Part shown: positions 15,654 to 24,157 of the stretch, piece by piece
Layout: every line of letters begins with the position of its first letter
How positions within the stretch are numbered: position 1 is the stretch's first letter
Source: Arthrobacter sp. StoSoilB19
Lineage (GTDB): Bacteria > Actinomycetota > Actinomycetes > Actinomycetales > Micrococcaceae
DNA length: 64,000 nucleotides
Assembly (NCBI RefSeq): GCF_019977275.1
Contig: NZ_AP024650.1
Location: forward strand, 1,488,001-1,552,000
Reading direction: 5' to 3'
Notes under the pieces: generated by a model
Told to the model about the DNA's origin: nothing
Database searches by the model: none
The model's input: the letters and a program-made list of their open reading frames with translations, nothing else
Program-made: the position numbers and the translations under genes

Positions 15654-15834
15654 GGAGAACAATCCTAGGCCCGGCCACGGCAGTTTTTGCAGCGTTGTAG
15701 GCCGCGCCGCCCGGCAAGCCCCCAAGTTCGCCCTGAACCTGAATGGTAGTTTGGGTGGCGTGGACTGTGCGGCTGCACATTTCCGCAGTAGACGGAAGCA
15801 GTATGTGACCCATGAGACCAGTAAGGCGGAACCG

Positions 15835-16686
15835 ATGAGCGGACGTCACAGCGGGCGTACCAGCCCCGGATTGCGTATCACTGCGCTGCCCGGGACGGCA
15901 AGACTCCTATTCCGGTTGGCGCCCCGCCAGCTCAATGACGAGATCGCATTCGCCAAGATCGAACTCAAGCGCAAGGGAATCCAGGTCGGCGTGGCTGCGG
16001 CCTTTTTCGCCGTGGCGCTCCTGTTCCTTGCCTTCCTGGTGGTGGGCCTGATTGTCGCAGCCATCATGGGACTGGCCACCATCATGCCCGCCTGGTTGGC
16101 AGCCCTCCTGGTGTCCGCCGCTTTCCTGCTGGTGGCCCTCATTGGCGGACTGGTTGGCCTCGCGAGGTTCAAGAAGGCCATGCCGCTGATGCCGGAGGAA
16201 ACCATCCGCGGCATCAGGCACGATATCGGCGTGGCCCGCGAAGGGTCCGCCTTCAACCCGGCTGTGCTGGATCCTGAAAGCCCGGAGGGCAAGGCTGCGA
16301 AGGCCGCCAAGGCTGAAGCAGCTGCCAAGGCCAAGGCCGAGAAGGCGGCAAAGGCCGCCGAGCACGACAAGGAATTCCCGCACGCGTCCGAGCCCGAGCT
16401 TGTCCGCCGGCTCAGCCAGCGGCGCCACCACATCACCGAGGTCCGTGACGAACTCGGCGTGGAGCTGGACCTCAAGACGCAGGCCCGCTACGTGCTGGCC
16501 GCCGCCCAGGTCAAAGCCCGCGAGAGCCAGGTGCTGGCGCAGCGCGGTGTGGAGGCCGCTGGGCAGAGGTTCGCGGCGTTGTCCGGATCCGCGGACCTGT
16601 CCACGCGGTGGAAGCCCCTGGCAGCTTTCGTGGCAGCCGGAACCGTCCTGGTGGTCCTCCTCCGAAAGCTGCTCCGCTCCAACTAG
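15835..16686 (+). CDS. Holin-X-like (superfamily III) membrane protein with C-terminal DUF3618-like part
   Basis: A 283-residue protein. Residues about 18-45 (TARLLFRLAPRQLNDEIAFAKIELKRKG) are an amphipathic lead to two transmembrane helices (about 48-75 and 82-108), as in actinobacterial Holin-X-type proteins. A Lys/Ala/Glu linker follows (about 155-185), likely helical. From about 193 a segment resembles DUF3618 (ELVRRLSQRRHHITEVRDELGVEL), closing with a third hydrophobic helix and a basic end. Despite the name such proteins are chromosomal envelope proteins of unknown role; no phage genes are near. ATG 15835 has AAGGCGG upstream; GTG 15806 is an alternative. Confidence 0.72.
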   Translation: MSGRHSGRTSPGLRITALPGTARLLFRLAPRQLNDEIAFAKIELKRKGIQVGVAAAFFAVALLFLAFLVVGLIVAAIMGLATIMPAWLAALLVSAAFLLVALIGGLVGLARFKKAMPLMPEETIRGIRHDIGVAREGSAFNPAVLDPESPEGKAAKAAKAEAAAKAKAEKAAKAAEHDKEFPHASEPELVRRLSQRRHHITEVRDELGVELDLKTQARYVLAAAQVKARESQVLAQRGVEAAGQRFAALSGSADLSTRWKPLAAFVAAGTVLVVLLRKLLRSN

Positions 16687-16752
16687 GCCGTTTCCGCTCA
16701 ACAACTCATGACCGAAAGACCGCCACGCGGCGCAGGAAGGAGAGGGGGACGG

Positions 16753-17376
16753 GTGAAGTTCATTGGTGCAGGTGCCCGCCCCGGCCGTCCGCAGGTGGAC
16801 CACGACCTCGTACTCACCATCCCCAACCTGCTCACCGTGGTGCGGTTCATGGGCGTTCCGCTCTTCATGTGGCTCGTCCTGGCCCAAAAGGAATATGGAG
16901 CCGGCGTGGTCGTCCTGGCAATCATGGCCGGAACGGACTGGATCGACGGCTACATTGCCCGCCGCTTCGACCAGGCCTCCAAGCTCGGCAGGGTCCTTGA
17001 CCCGATCGCCGACCGGCTGGCGCTGCTCGCCGTAGCGTTCACCCTGGTGATTGCCGGCGTCGTGCATTGGCTGTACCTGGCCGCGCTGGTAGTCCCCGAC
17101 GCCGTCCTGCTGGTCCTGACGCTCTCCCTTTTCCGCGGGCACCCGGATCTTCCTGTCAGCGTGGTGGGCAAGGTTCGGACCGGGCTGCTGCTCCTGGGAA
17201 CGCCGCTGTTGGTCCTCTCCCGCCTGGACACCGGCTTCGCCGGCCAACTCTTCATCGCCGCCTGGGTGGTGCTGGGCCTTGGCCTGGTTGGCCACTGGGT
17301 GGCCGCCTACAACTACTTCTGGGCCATCCTGCGAAAGGGCAGGGAACTGAAACAGCACGACGGCGGGAACGGCTGA
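16753..17376 (+). CDS. CDP-alcohol phosphatidyltransferase family protein
   Basis: A 207-residue integral membrane enzyme that joins a CDP-activated lipid to an alcohol. The family motif D-G-x2-A-R-x8-G-x3-D-x3-D is complete in WIDGYIARRFDQASKLGRVL followed by DPIADR. About five or six transmembrane helices are present. The alcohol (glycerol phosphate, inositol or other) cannot be decided from sequence. GTG 16753 is preferred because a strong AAGGAG tract lies upstream; ATG 16708 is possible. It overlaps the next transporter by 1 nt (TGATG), and a GT4 glycosyltransferase follows, so a glycolipid or membrane-lipid role for the group is plausible. Confidence 0.87.
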   Translation: MKFIGAGARPGRPQVDHDLVLTIPNLLTVVRFMGVPLFMWLVLAQKEYGAGVVVLAIMAGTDWIDGYIARRFDQASKLGRVLDPIADRLALLAVAFTLVIAGVVHWLYLAALVVPDAVLLVLTLSLFRGHPDLPVSVVGKVRTGLLLLGTPLLVLSRLDTGFAGQLFIAAWVVLGLGLVGHWVAAYNYFWAILRKGRELKQHDGGNG

Positions 17377-18284
17377 TGGTGTGGGTTGCCGTCGGCCTGG
17401 CGGTGCTGGGCGCCTTCTGCCTGGCCTTGGGCGCCCAGCGCCAGGGCAGCGCTGTCAAAGCCGACACCGGCGGCCTCGCCCTGAGTTCCAACGGGTTCCT
17501 GCGCCTCCTGCGCAACCCCCGGTGGATGTTCGGGCTCCTGCTGCTCTGCACCGGAATGGCCATGAACGCGGTGGCCCTGGTCTCCGCGCCGCTCACCGTG
17601 GTCCAGCCCATCGGCGCCATCGCCCTGGTGATCACCACCGTGGTCAACGCCCGGGACCAGGACCTGACCATCAACCGTGCCACCACCGTGTCCATCGCCG
17701 CATGCGTCACCGGCTCGGCGCTCTTTGTCCTCCTGGCGGTCAACGTCACCCAGGAGAGCCACCACGTCAGCCTGGCGGACGAACTCACCATCGTGCTGCT
17801 GCTCGCCCTGGCGGTGGGCCTGTTCGGCACGCTGGCCGTGATGTTCAAGCACCGCATGAACGCGTTCGTCTACATCCTCGGCGCCGGTATCCTGTTCGGC
17901 TTCGTCGCGGTCCTGACCAGGATCATCGGCAAGCACCTCCTGGACCCCAACGGCCTGTTCCTGCTGAACGTGCAGTGGTACTCGGTGGTGGCCATCGTCG
18001 CGGCCGGCGGCCTGGGGTCCTGGTTCGTCCAGAGCGCTTACTCCACCGGTCCGCCGGACCTGGTGATAGCCGGCCTCACGGTTGTCGACCCCATGGTGGG
18101 CATCGCGATCGGCATCATCATCCTGGGTGAGCTGCGTCCCGACGTCCATGCCGTCATGGCGATTGCGATGGGAACGGCCGCCTGCCTTGCTATCGTTGGG
18201 GTTATCGCCCTTTCCCGGCACCACCCGGAGGTCACCAAGCGCAAGAAGGACGCTCGGAAGGCCGCCGGCAGGCCGTCCCACTAG
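17376..18284 (+). CDS. DMT-superfamily transporter (NIPA-like)
   Basis: A 302-residue protein with about nine or ten hydrophobic helices. The beginning (VWVAVGLAVLGAFCLALGAQRQGSAV) and the segments APLTVVQPIGAIALVITTVVNAR and VVDPMVGIAIGIIILGE fit the EamA/DMT fold, and the overall layout recalls NIPA-type magnesium transporters. The C-terminus is a basic tail (KRKKDARKAAGRP). The substrate is not known. The start codon overlaps the previous stop (TGATG), so translation is probably coupled to the phosphatidyltransferase. Confidence 0.75.
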   Translation: MVWVAVGLAVLGAFCLALGAQRQGSAVKADTGGLALSSNGFLRLLRNPRWMFGLLLLCTGMAMNAVALVSAPLTVVQPIGAIALVITTVVNARDQDLTINRATTVSIAACVTGSALFVLLAVNVTQESHHVSLADELTIVLLLALAVGLFGTLAVMFKHRMNAFVYILGAGILFGFVAVLTRIIGKHLLDPNGLFLLNVQWYSVVAIVAAGGLGSWFVQSAYSTGPPDLVIAGLTVVDPMVGIAIGIIILGELRPDVHAVMAIAMGTAACLAIVGVIALSRHHPEVTKRKKDARKAAGRPSH

Positions 18285-18396
18285 CCCATTCCAGCAATTC
18301 CAAGCAATCCCACGAGGCCGCGGGCCAACTGCGCCGCCGGCCAACCGTGCTGTCAGTTCCACGCTGCCCGCACCGTGACCATCAGGAGTACTCCAT

Positions 18397-19593
18397 ATGA
18401 CCACGCCAGCCGACCAGCGCCCCCTGACCATCCTGATCGCGGCGGACACCTATCCGCCGGACGTGAACGGCGCGGCACAGTTTGGATACCGGCTGGCCAA
18501 GGGCATGACTGCACGGGGACACGACGTCCATGTTCTGGCGTCCCGCGACAGCAAGGGAAAGAGCTTCACCGAGTTCCGCGAGGAAGCAACCGTGCACCGG
18601 CTGCGCTCGCACAGGGCTTTCACCCACGAGACCTTCCGCCTCTGCTTCCCCTGGGAAATCAAGAAGGACATCAGCCTGCTCTTCGACCGGGTCAAGCCGG
18701 ACGTGGTGCACATCCAGAGCCACTACATGATCGGCGAGCACGTGCTCTATGAGGCCGTGAAACGCGGCGTCAGGATCATCGCCACCAACCACTTCATGCC
18801 CGAAAACCTCAACCCCTTCCTGCCCTTCCCGCAGTGGTTCAAGGACATCATCGGGCGCGTCTCCTGGAAGGACATGGGCAAGGTCATGGGACAGGCAGAC
18901 GTGGTGACCACCCCCACGCCCCTGGCCGCCCGGGCCATGCACGATCATGCCTTCCTGCGGAAAGTCCTCCCGCTGTCCAACGGCATCGACTCCGCAGCCT
19001 ACGAACTCAAGCCGGGCGAACACATCGAGCCCCATGCCAACCCCACCGTCCTGTTTGCCGGACGCCTGGCGGAGGAAAAGCATGTGGACGTGCTCATCGA
19101 GGCCATCGGCAAGACCCCGCCGGAGCTGAACGTCCATCTGGAGATCGTGGGCGGCGGCGAAGTGCGCTCCGCCCTCGAGGACCTGGTGCGGCGTCTGGGG
19201 CTGGGAAACCGGGTGAAGTTCCTGGGCCTTGCCAGCGACGAGGACCTGCGTAAGGCCTACATCCGGGCGGACCTGTTCTGCATGCCCGGAACGGCGGAAT
19301 TGCAGTCGCTGGTGACCCTGGAAGCGATGTCCGCCTCCACCCCGGTGGTCCTTGCGAACGCCATGGCGCTGCCGCACCTGGTGCGTGACGGCGAGAACGG
19401 GTATCTGTTCACGCCCAACGACAGTGACGACCTCGCCAAGAAGATCACCCAGGTCCTGGAGCTGCCCAAGGAAGAACAGCGCGCCATGGGCCGTGCCAGC
19501 CGCCACATGGTGGAGCCGCACAGTATCCAGACGACGCTGCAGACCTTCGAGGACCTCTACCGCGGCGCCACCTACGAGGACAAAGTGGTCTGA
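18397..19593 (+). CDS. Glycosyltransferase family 4 protein
   Basis: A 398-residue GT-B fold enzyme transferring a sugar from a nucleotide donor. The N-terminal half has ILIAADTYPPDVNGAAQFGYR (12-32) and the HIQSHYMIGE acceptor-side loop. The C-terminal half has VLFAGRLAEEKHVDVLIEA and LEIVGGGE, then the GT4 E-x7-E motif in GTAELQSLVTLEAMSAS and LVRDGENGYLF. AGGAG precedes the ATG. The 112-bp gap after the transporter holds nothing recognisable. The closest family types are phosphatidylinositol mannosyltransferase-like enzymes, but donor and acceptor cannot be read from the sequence. Confidence 0.88.
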   Translation: MTTPADQRPLTILIAADTYPPDVNGAAQFGYRLAKGMTARGHDVHVLASRDSKGKSFTEFREEATVHRLRSHRAFTHETFRLCFPWEIKKDISLLFDRVKPDVVHIQSHYMIGEHVLYEAVKRGVRIIATNHFMPENLNPFLPFPQWFKDIIGRVSWKDMGKVMGQADVVTTPTPLAARAMHDHAFLRKVLPLSNGIDSAAYELKPGEHIEPHANPTVLFAGRLAEEKHVDVLIEAIGKTPPELNVHLEIVGGGEVRSALEDLVRRLGLGNRVKFLGLASDEDLRKAYIRADLFCMPGTAELQSLVTLEAMSASTPVVLANAMALPHLVRDGENGYLFTPNDSDDLAKKITQVLELPKEEQRAMGRASRHMVEPHSIQTTLQTFEDLYRGATYEDKVV

Positions 19594-19667
19594 ACCCTTT
19601 CCCGGGTTTGCTAGAGTGTTTCTGCCCTGCCGGAGCGTGGCGTTTGACCACGTGTCTGCGGGGGTTT

Positions 19668-19741
19668 GGGGCTATAGCTCAGCTGGTTAGAGCGCGGGAC
19701 TCATAATCCTAAGGTCCTCGGTTCAAGTCCGAGTAGCCCTA
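19668..19741 (+). tRNA. tRNA with CAT anticodon, probably tRNA-Ile2 (lysidine type), else elongator Met
   Basis: A 74-nt cloverleaf: acceptor GGGGCTA/TAGCCCT with a G-T first pair, D arm GCTC/GAGC, anticodon loop CTCATAA, T arm CTCGG/CCGAG, discriminator A, no encoded CCA. The anticodon stem CGGGA/TCCTA has a C-A mismatch at its base and a G-T pair next to it. The acceptor and D arm start (GGGGCTATAGCTCAG) and the AGGTC variable loop look more like isoleucine tRNAs than elongator Met, but identity needs comparison with the other CAT tRNAs of the genome. Confidence 0.9.
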
Positions 19742-19753
19742 CCGCCAATCGAC

Positions 19754-19792
19754 AACCGCGGCCGACGATCTTCGTTGGCCGCGGTTTTCTTG
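19754..19792 (+). terminator. Intrinsic terminator after the CAT tRNA
   Basis: Stem AACCGCGGCC / GGCCGCGGTT (10 bp) with a 13-nt loop, followed by a T-rich stretch. Confidence 0.88.
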
Positions 19793-19810
19793 GTTAACCC
19801 CGCCTCCTGC

Positions 19811-19836
19811 GGTATGTTACTGACCAGTAACATACC
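19811..19836. promoter_or_regulatory. Perfect 26-bp palindromic operator before the acyl-CoA dehydrogenase
   Basis: Two perfect 11-bp arms, GGTATGTTACT and AGTAACATACC, separated by GACC. The inner 16 bp, GTTACTGACCAGTAAC (19816-19831), match the GTTAnTnnnnAnTAAC pattern found twice at the leucine operon promoter (41001-41042). It lies 50 bp before the gene at 19886. The site looks like a TetR-family operator; no regulator gene is adjacent. Confidence 0.75.
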
Positions 19837-19885
19837 GTGCTCCGCTCCGCGGCATGGTCAGCGCTGATCACCAAAGAAGGTACCC

Positions 19886-21076
19886 ATGGCCAGCTCCGCA
19901 GCCGATCCCCACGAACTTCCCTACGCCGACGGGGATTTCTTTGCCTTCGAACAGCTTCTCTCCGGCAAGGAACAGGACCGCCTCGCCGAGGTCCGCGACT
20001 TCCTGGCACGTGAGGTCAGGCCCATCGCGGTGGACTGCTGGAACCGCGGTGAGTTCCCCGCGGACCTGGTGCCGAAGCTTGCCGGCCTGGACCTGGTCAG
20101 CCCCGTCCGCCGGCAGGGGTACTCCAACCTCTTCGCCGGCATGCTGCACGCCGAGGTCACCCGTGCCGACGCCTCCATCGCCACATTCCTGGGCGTGCAC
20201 GACGGGCTGTTCACCGGTTCCATCGAGCTGCTGGCGTCCCAGGAGCAGAAGGACGCGTGGCTTCCCGACATCTACTCGCTGAAGAAGATCGGTGCCTTCG
20301 GCCTGACCGAGCCGCTGGGCGGCAGCGATGTTGCCGGCGGAACGCGCACCACGGCGCGGAAAGACGGAGGCAACTGGATCCTCAACGGGGCAAAACGGTG
20401 GATCGGCAACGCCACCTTTTCCGACTGGGTGGTGGTGTACGCCCGGGACGTGGCGGACAACCAGGTCAAGGGCTTCATGGTGGACACCACGCTTGACGGG
20501 TTCAGCGCGACGAAGATCGAGAACAAGATCTCCCTGCGCACCGTCCAAAACGCCGACATTGTCCTGGCGGACGTGGTGGTCCCGGAACGCTTCAAACTGG
20601 CCAACGCCAACAGTTTCCGGGACGTCAACAAAGTACTCAAGGCCACCCGCCTGTCAGTCGCCTGGCAGGCCGTTGGTCTCCAGCTGGCCGCGTTCGACGT
20701 TGCCCGCCGCTATGCCGTGGAGCGCCACCAGTTCGGCCGCCCCCTGGCTTCCTTCCAGCTCATCCAGGACCAGCTGGTCCGGATCCTGGGCAACACCGTC
20801 AGTTCGACAGGGATGATGGTCCGGTTGTCACAGCTGGAGGACGAGGGCGCGGCAAGGGACGAACAGTCGGCGCTGGCCAAGGCTTTCGCCACGGCGCGCA
20901 TGCGGGACAGCGTGGCGCTGGGCCGCAGCATCCTTGGCGGCAACGGAATCGTGACCGACTTCGAGATGGCCAAGATCTTCGCCGACGCCGAGGCCATCTA
21001 CTCCTACGAGGGCACAGCCGAGATCAACACGCTGGTCACCGGGCGGGCCATCACGGGCATCTCGGCCATCGTCTAG
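19886..21076 (+). CDS. Acyl-CoA dehydrogenase (glutaryl-CoA-dehydrogenase-like)
   Basis: A 396-residue FAD flavoenzyme that introduces a 2,3 double bond into an acyl-CoA. Seen: FGLTEPLGGSDVAGG (FAD/substrate signature), WILNGAKRWIGNATFSDWVVVYAR, the arginine-rich AVERHQFGRPLASFQLIQDQL, ILGGNGIVTDFEMAKIF, and the catalytic glutamate in YSYEGTAEIN near the end. Glutaryl-CoA dehydrogenase and related branched-chain enzymes share this pattern, so the substrate is open. It stands alone, preceded by a perfect palindrome, and its operator matches those of the leucine operon, which points to an acyl-CoA of that regulon. AAGAAGG precedes the ATG. Confidence 0.88.
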   Translation: MASSAADPHELPYADGDFFAFEQLLSGKEQDRLAEVRDFLAREVRPIAVDCWNRGEFPADLVPKLAGLDLVSPVRRQGYSNLFAGMLHAEVTRADASIATFLGVHDGLFTGSIELLASQEQKDAWLPDIYSLKKIGAFGLTEPLGGSDVAGGTRTTARKDGGNWILNGAKRWIGNATFSDWVVVYARDVADNQVKGFMVDTTLDGFSATKIENKISLRTVQNADIVLADVVVPERFKLANANSFRDVNKVLKATRLSVAWQAVGLQLAAFDVARRYAVERHQFGRPLASFQLIQDQLVRILGNTVSSTGMMVRLSQLEDEGAARDEQSALAKAFATARMRDSVALGRSILGGNGIVTDFEMAKIFADAEAIYSYEGTAEINTLVTGRAITGISAIV

Positions 21077-21145
21077 CCGGCATTCCCAAGGTGCGACCCC
21101 ACCGCCTGGCCGCCACCGACCCGCCGCCCCCGACGGGACTGCAGG

Positions 21146-21742
21146 TCACGGCGGGCCTGGCAGCGGAAGCAGGATGGACGGGCGAAGGTCCAGGACGAAC
21201 TGCAGCGGATTGACGTAGTCCTCTCCGTCCCGGACTCCCCAGTGAAGGCACTGCGCCGCCGGGCAGTGTCCCGGCAGCACGGCCCCCACCACCTGGCCCG
21301 CAGTTACGGTGGCCCCGACTGCCAGGGTGCTCTCCACGGGTTCGAAACTGCTCCGCAGTCCACCGCCATGGTCGATGGTGATCACGGGCCGGTCCACCAC
21401 GACCCCCACGAAGCCCACCGTTCCCGCCGCGGGGGACGTGACGGGAGCCCCGGCCACGGCGAAACCCAGGTCAACGCCCCGGTGGCCGCTGAGCCAGGGC
21501 TTTGGCGGGGGATTGAAACCGCGCAGCACAGGCGGGCGCGGTGCCAGCGGCCACTGCCAGGAAGGTGCTGCACCCGCCGCGGCAGCCGCCGTCGTTCTGT
21601 CCCTGTGGATGGTTGCCGCGCGGGTGGATGCCTGGAGTGTGGCTGCCTGGAGTGTGCCAGCGCCGGACGGCAGGGCCGGGCCGGGCGAGGCCACGGACGC
21701 AGGCAACAGCAGGAGTGCGGCCAGGAGCACCGGTGGTTTCAT
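21146..21742 (-). CDS. Exported M23-like peptidase (LytM fold), possibly catalytically altered
   Basis: A 198-residue secreted protein. Residues 1-18 are a signal peptide (MKPPVLLAALLLLPASVAS), then comes a Thr/Ala-rich linker with a 15-bp duplication (21624-21653), and from about 70 an M23 lysostaphin-like domain. The zinc ligands H87 and D91 (SGHRGVDLGF) are present. In the second motif, normally H-x-H, the sequence is CLHWGV: Cys165 replaces the first His (general base) while the zinc ligand His167 remains. Peptidoglycan cleavage may be lost or altered. It is divergent from rpsB, as often found in actinobacteria. Confidence 0.82.
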   Translation of the reverse strand: MKPPVLLAALLLLPASVASPGPALPSGAGTLQAATLQASTRAATIHRDRTTAAAAAGAAPSWQWPLAPRPPVLRGFNPPPKPWLSGHRGVDLGFAVAGAPVTSPAAGTVGFVGVVVDRPVITIDHGGGLRSSFEPVESTLAVGATVTAGQVVGAVLPGHCPAAQCLHWGVRDGEDYVNPLQFVLDLRPSILLPLPGPP

Positions 21743-22200
21743 GGGACCAGCCTGCCCGGCCGCGCGTGGTACCGGCAGGGCATTTTCCGCCTATGTGGAC
21801 AACCACCTGGCGGCGTGCGCCGGCAGCGCCGGGTGTCCGGTGGAAGGGGACGCCTGTAGTACACTTGATGGAGCAGTTTGCTGCGCCCTCAACGCTTCCC
21901 GTCCCAGTGGTTTACCCCCGCGGTACATGCCCCTGTCCGGATTGCGTCGGCACATCTCATTCAGAAGTGTGGGGGAGCGGCGGCTGACTACGCGCATCCA
22001 GCCCTCCGGCTGCCGACGCCCCGGTGTCGTGCACGGAGGACTGCGCTTCCTGCGGTCAGGCTTTGGTCCTGATGGGAAGGGCGGTGGATGCCAGGAGCAC
22101 GGCCCGCCCGGGCCACGCTAATCAACCGTCAACTATTGGCAGGGTAAGAAGCCTCCGGGTTTTCTCATGAATGACCTGCCGGAAAATAAGGAGCGTCGGA
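21743..22200 (+). promoter_or_regulatory. rpsB promoter and long 5' leader
   Basis: A 458-bp stretch without a convincing protein gene. TACACT (21860-21865) is a candidate -10, giving a leader of roughly 330 nt. An open frame of 39 codons (21868-21987) contains Cys-Pro-Cys-Pro-Asp-Cys, but its ATG lies only 2 nt after the box. Several GC-rich inverted segments are present, and the last one pairs the ribosome binding site of rpsB (22153-22193). Regulation by ribosomal protein S2 is the natural suspicion. Confidence 0.5.
22153..22193 (+). promoter_or_regulatory. Hairpin that can pair the rpsB Shine-Dalgarno sequence
   Basis: CTCC (22153-22156) can pair GGAG of the ribosome binding site (22190-22193), and TTTTC (22160-22164) pairs GAAAA (22182-22186), with a 3x3 internal loop between the two helices. 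The rpsB ATG is 8 nt beyond. Such a stem would reduce initiation unless opened. Confidence 0.5.
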
Positions 22201-23058
22201 ATGCCCGTCGTAACCATGCGCCAGCTGCTTGACAGCGGCGTCCACTTTGGACACCAGACCCGCCGTTGGAACCCGAAGATGAAGCGCTTCATCTTCACCG
22301 AGCGCAACGGCATCTACATCATCGACCTTCAGCAGTCGCTGTCCTACATCGACCGTGCCTACGAGTTCGTCAAGGCCACTGTTGCCCACGGCGGCACCGT
22401 GCTCTTCGTCGGCACCAAGAAGCAGGCCCAGGAAGCAATTGCCGAGCAGGCCACCCGCGTGGGCCAGCCCTACGTCAACCAGCGTTGGCTCGGCGGTATG
22501 CTGACCAACTTCCAGACCGTCGCCAAGCGCATCCAGCGCATGAAGGAACTCGAAGAGATCGACTTCGACGACGTCGCCGGCTCCGCGTACACCAAGAAGG
22601 AGCTGCTGCTCCTCAAGCGCGAGCTCACCAAGCTGGAGTCCAACCTGGGCGGTATCCGCAACCTGACCAAGGCTCCGTCCCTGCTCTGGGTCGTGGACAC
22701 CAAGAAGGAACACCTCGCCGTTGACGAGGCCAAGAAGCTGAACATCCCGGTTGTGGCCATCCTGGACACCAACTGCGATCCGGACGAAGTCGACTTCCCG
22801 ATCCCGGGCAACGACGACGCCATCCGCTCCGTGAACCTCCTGACCCGCGTTGTCGCCGACGCCGTTGCCGAGGGCCTGATCGCCCGCAACAACCGCGGCA
22901 CGGGCGCCACCGAAGCTCCGGAAGAGCCGCTGGCTGAGTGGGAGCGCGAGCTCCTCGAAGGCAGCAAGGCCGAGGAAGCTGCTGCAGCCCCCGCTGCTCC
23001 GGCTGAAGAAGCCGAAGCTCCGGCCGCCGCCGAGGCTCCCGCCGAAGACGCCAAGTAA
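22201..23058 (+). CDS. rpsB: 30S ribosomal protein S2
   Basis: A 285-residue component of the small ribosomal subunit. The N-terminus [20 protein letters not shown] is typical, with the S2 signatures [33 protein letters not shown] and [26 protein letters not shown]. The last 40 residues form an Ala/Glu/Pro-rich extension, usual in actinobacteria. ATG 22201 has AAGGAG 8 nt upstream; an in-frame ATG at 22171 lies before that site and is rejected. First gene of the rpsB-tsf pair. Confidence 0.97.
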   Translation: MPVVTMRQLLDSGVHFGHQTRRWNPKMKRFIFTERNGIYIIDLQQSLSYIDRAYEFVKATVAHGGTVLFVGTKKQAQEAIAEQATRVGQPYVNQRWLGGMLTNFQTVAKRIQRMKELEEIDFDDVAGSAYTKKELLLLKRELTKLESNLGGIRNLTKAPSLLWVVDTKKEHLAVDEAKKLNIPVVAILDTNCDPDEVDFPIPGNDDAIRSVNLLTRVVADAVAEGLIARNNRGTGATEAPEEPLAEWERELLEGSKAEEAAAAPAAPAEEAEAPAAAEAPAEDAK

Positions 23059-23105
23059 CACAACTTAAATCCGGATTTTCCGCGCTGTCCGCAGCCGGAA
23101 CTGCT

Positions 23106-23144
23106 GACAGGATGGCAGCCCACCTTGTGGGCCGCCGTCCTGTC
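23106..23144 (+). terminator. Strong hairpin between rpsB and tsf (attenuator or partial terminator)
   Basis: Stem GACAGGA ... TCCTGTC extended inward by GCCCAC / GTGGGC, with a 3-nt loop and small interior mismatches. No T-run follows, so it is not a standard terminator; it may reduce read-through or protect an mRNA end and so set the S2 to EF-Ts ratio. Confidence 0.6.
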
Positions 23145-23186
23145 GGTCCGTACACCACCACACATTTTCTAGACAGAGGGGTTCAC

Positions 23187-24023
23187 ATGGCGAACTACAC
23201 TGCCGCGGACATCAAGGCCCTGCGCGAGCGCACCGGCGCCGGCATGATGGACGTCAAGAAGGCTCTTGACGAAGCCAACGGTGACGCCGAGAAGGCCATC
23301 GAGATCATCCGCATCAAGGGCCTCAAGGGCGCTACCAAGCGCGAAGGCCGCTCCACCGCTGAAGGCCTCGTGGCCGCCAAGGTCAGCAATGGCGTCGGCG
23401 TCATGATCGAGGTCAACTGCGAGACCGACTTCGTTGCCAAGGCTGACAAGTTCATCCAGCTGGCCGACAAGGTCCTGGCCGTCGCCGTCGAGTCCGGCGC
23501 CGCCGACCTCGAAACCCTGCTGGCCACCGAGGTCGACGGCAAGCCGCTGTCCGAGGTCGTCATCGAAGAGGGCGCAGTCCTGGGCGAGAAGGTTGTTGTC
23601 CGCCGCATCTCCCGCATCGAGGGTGCAACGGTTGACGCTTACCTGCACAAGACCTCCAAGGACCTCCCGGCCCAGGTTGGCGTCCTGTTCGCTGTCGACG
23701 GTGAAGGCGAAGCCGCCGCCACCGCCGCCCACGACGTCGCCGTGCACATCGCCGCCATGGCTCCGAACTACCTCACCCGTGAGGACGTTCCTGCCGAACT
23801 CGTTGAGTCCGAGCGCCGCATTGCCGAGGAGACCGCCAAGGCCGAAGGCAAGCCCGAAGCTGCCCTCACCAAGATTGTGGAAGGCCGCGTGACGGGCTTC
23901 TACAAGGGCGAGGTCCTGGTTGACCAGGCATTCGCGAAGGACGCAAAGAAGTCCGTGGCACAGATCCTCGAAGAGGCCGGTGTCAAGGGAACCGCGTTCA
24001 CGCGTTTCCGCGTCGGCTCCTAG
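23187..24023 (+). CDS. tsf: Translation elongation factor Ts
   Basis: Guanine nucleotide exchange factor for EF-Tu, 278 residues. The N-terminal UBA-like domain is [20 protein letters not shown] followed by [18 protein letters not shown]. The signature [14 protein letters not shown] and the core [20 protein letters not shown] are present, as is the C-terminal [21 protein letters not shown] 23187 is set by the family N-terminus and by AGAGGGG upstream. Confidence 0.97.
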   Translation: MANYTAADIKALRERTGAGMMDVKKALDEANGDAEKAIEIIRIKGLKGATKREGRSTAEGLVAAKVSNGVGVMIEVNCETDFVAKADKFIQLADKVLAVAVESGAADLETLLATEVDGKPLSEVVIEEGAVLGEKVVVRRISRIEGATVDAYLHKTSKDLPAQVGVLFAVDGEGEAAATAAHDVAVHIAAMAPNYLTREDVPAELVESERRIAEETAKAEGKPEAALTKIVEGRVTGFYKGEVLVDQAFAKDAKKSVAQILEEAGVKGTAFTRFRVGS

Positions 24024-24035
24024 TCGATTCCGCAA

Positions 24036-24065
24036 GGGGGTGGCCACTTCGGTGGCCGCCCCTTT
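24036..24065 (+). terminator. Intrinsic terminator after tsf
   Basis: Stem GGCCAC / GTGGCC closed by a TTCG tetraloop and extended by GGGG / CCCC across a small interior loop, then TTTT. Confidence 0.85.
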
Positions 24066-24157
24066 TGCATGCGCGCAGTCCACATGGAGCGCGGCCGGTT
24101 CCGACCACAGGATCCGGCAGGATACCCTTTTTTCAGAGTCATCAACGGGAAGGCATC

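Noticed and set aside
15835..16686. Holin-X-like gene considered as a prophage sign
   Set aside because: No integrase, capsid, tail or lysin genes nearby; proteins of this type are ordinary chromosomal genes in actinobacteria.
22171..22200. Upstream ATG for rpsB, ten codons before the chosen start
   Set aside because: The AAGGAG site lies between the two ATGs, and the family N-terminus begins [10 protein letters not shown].
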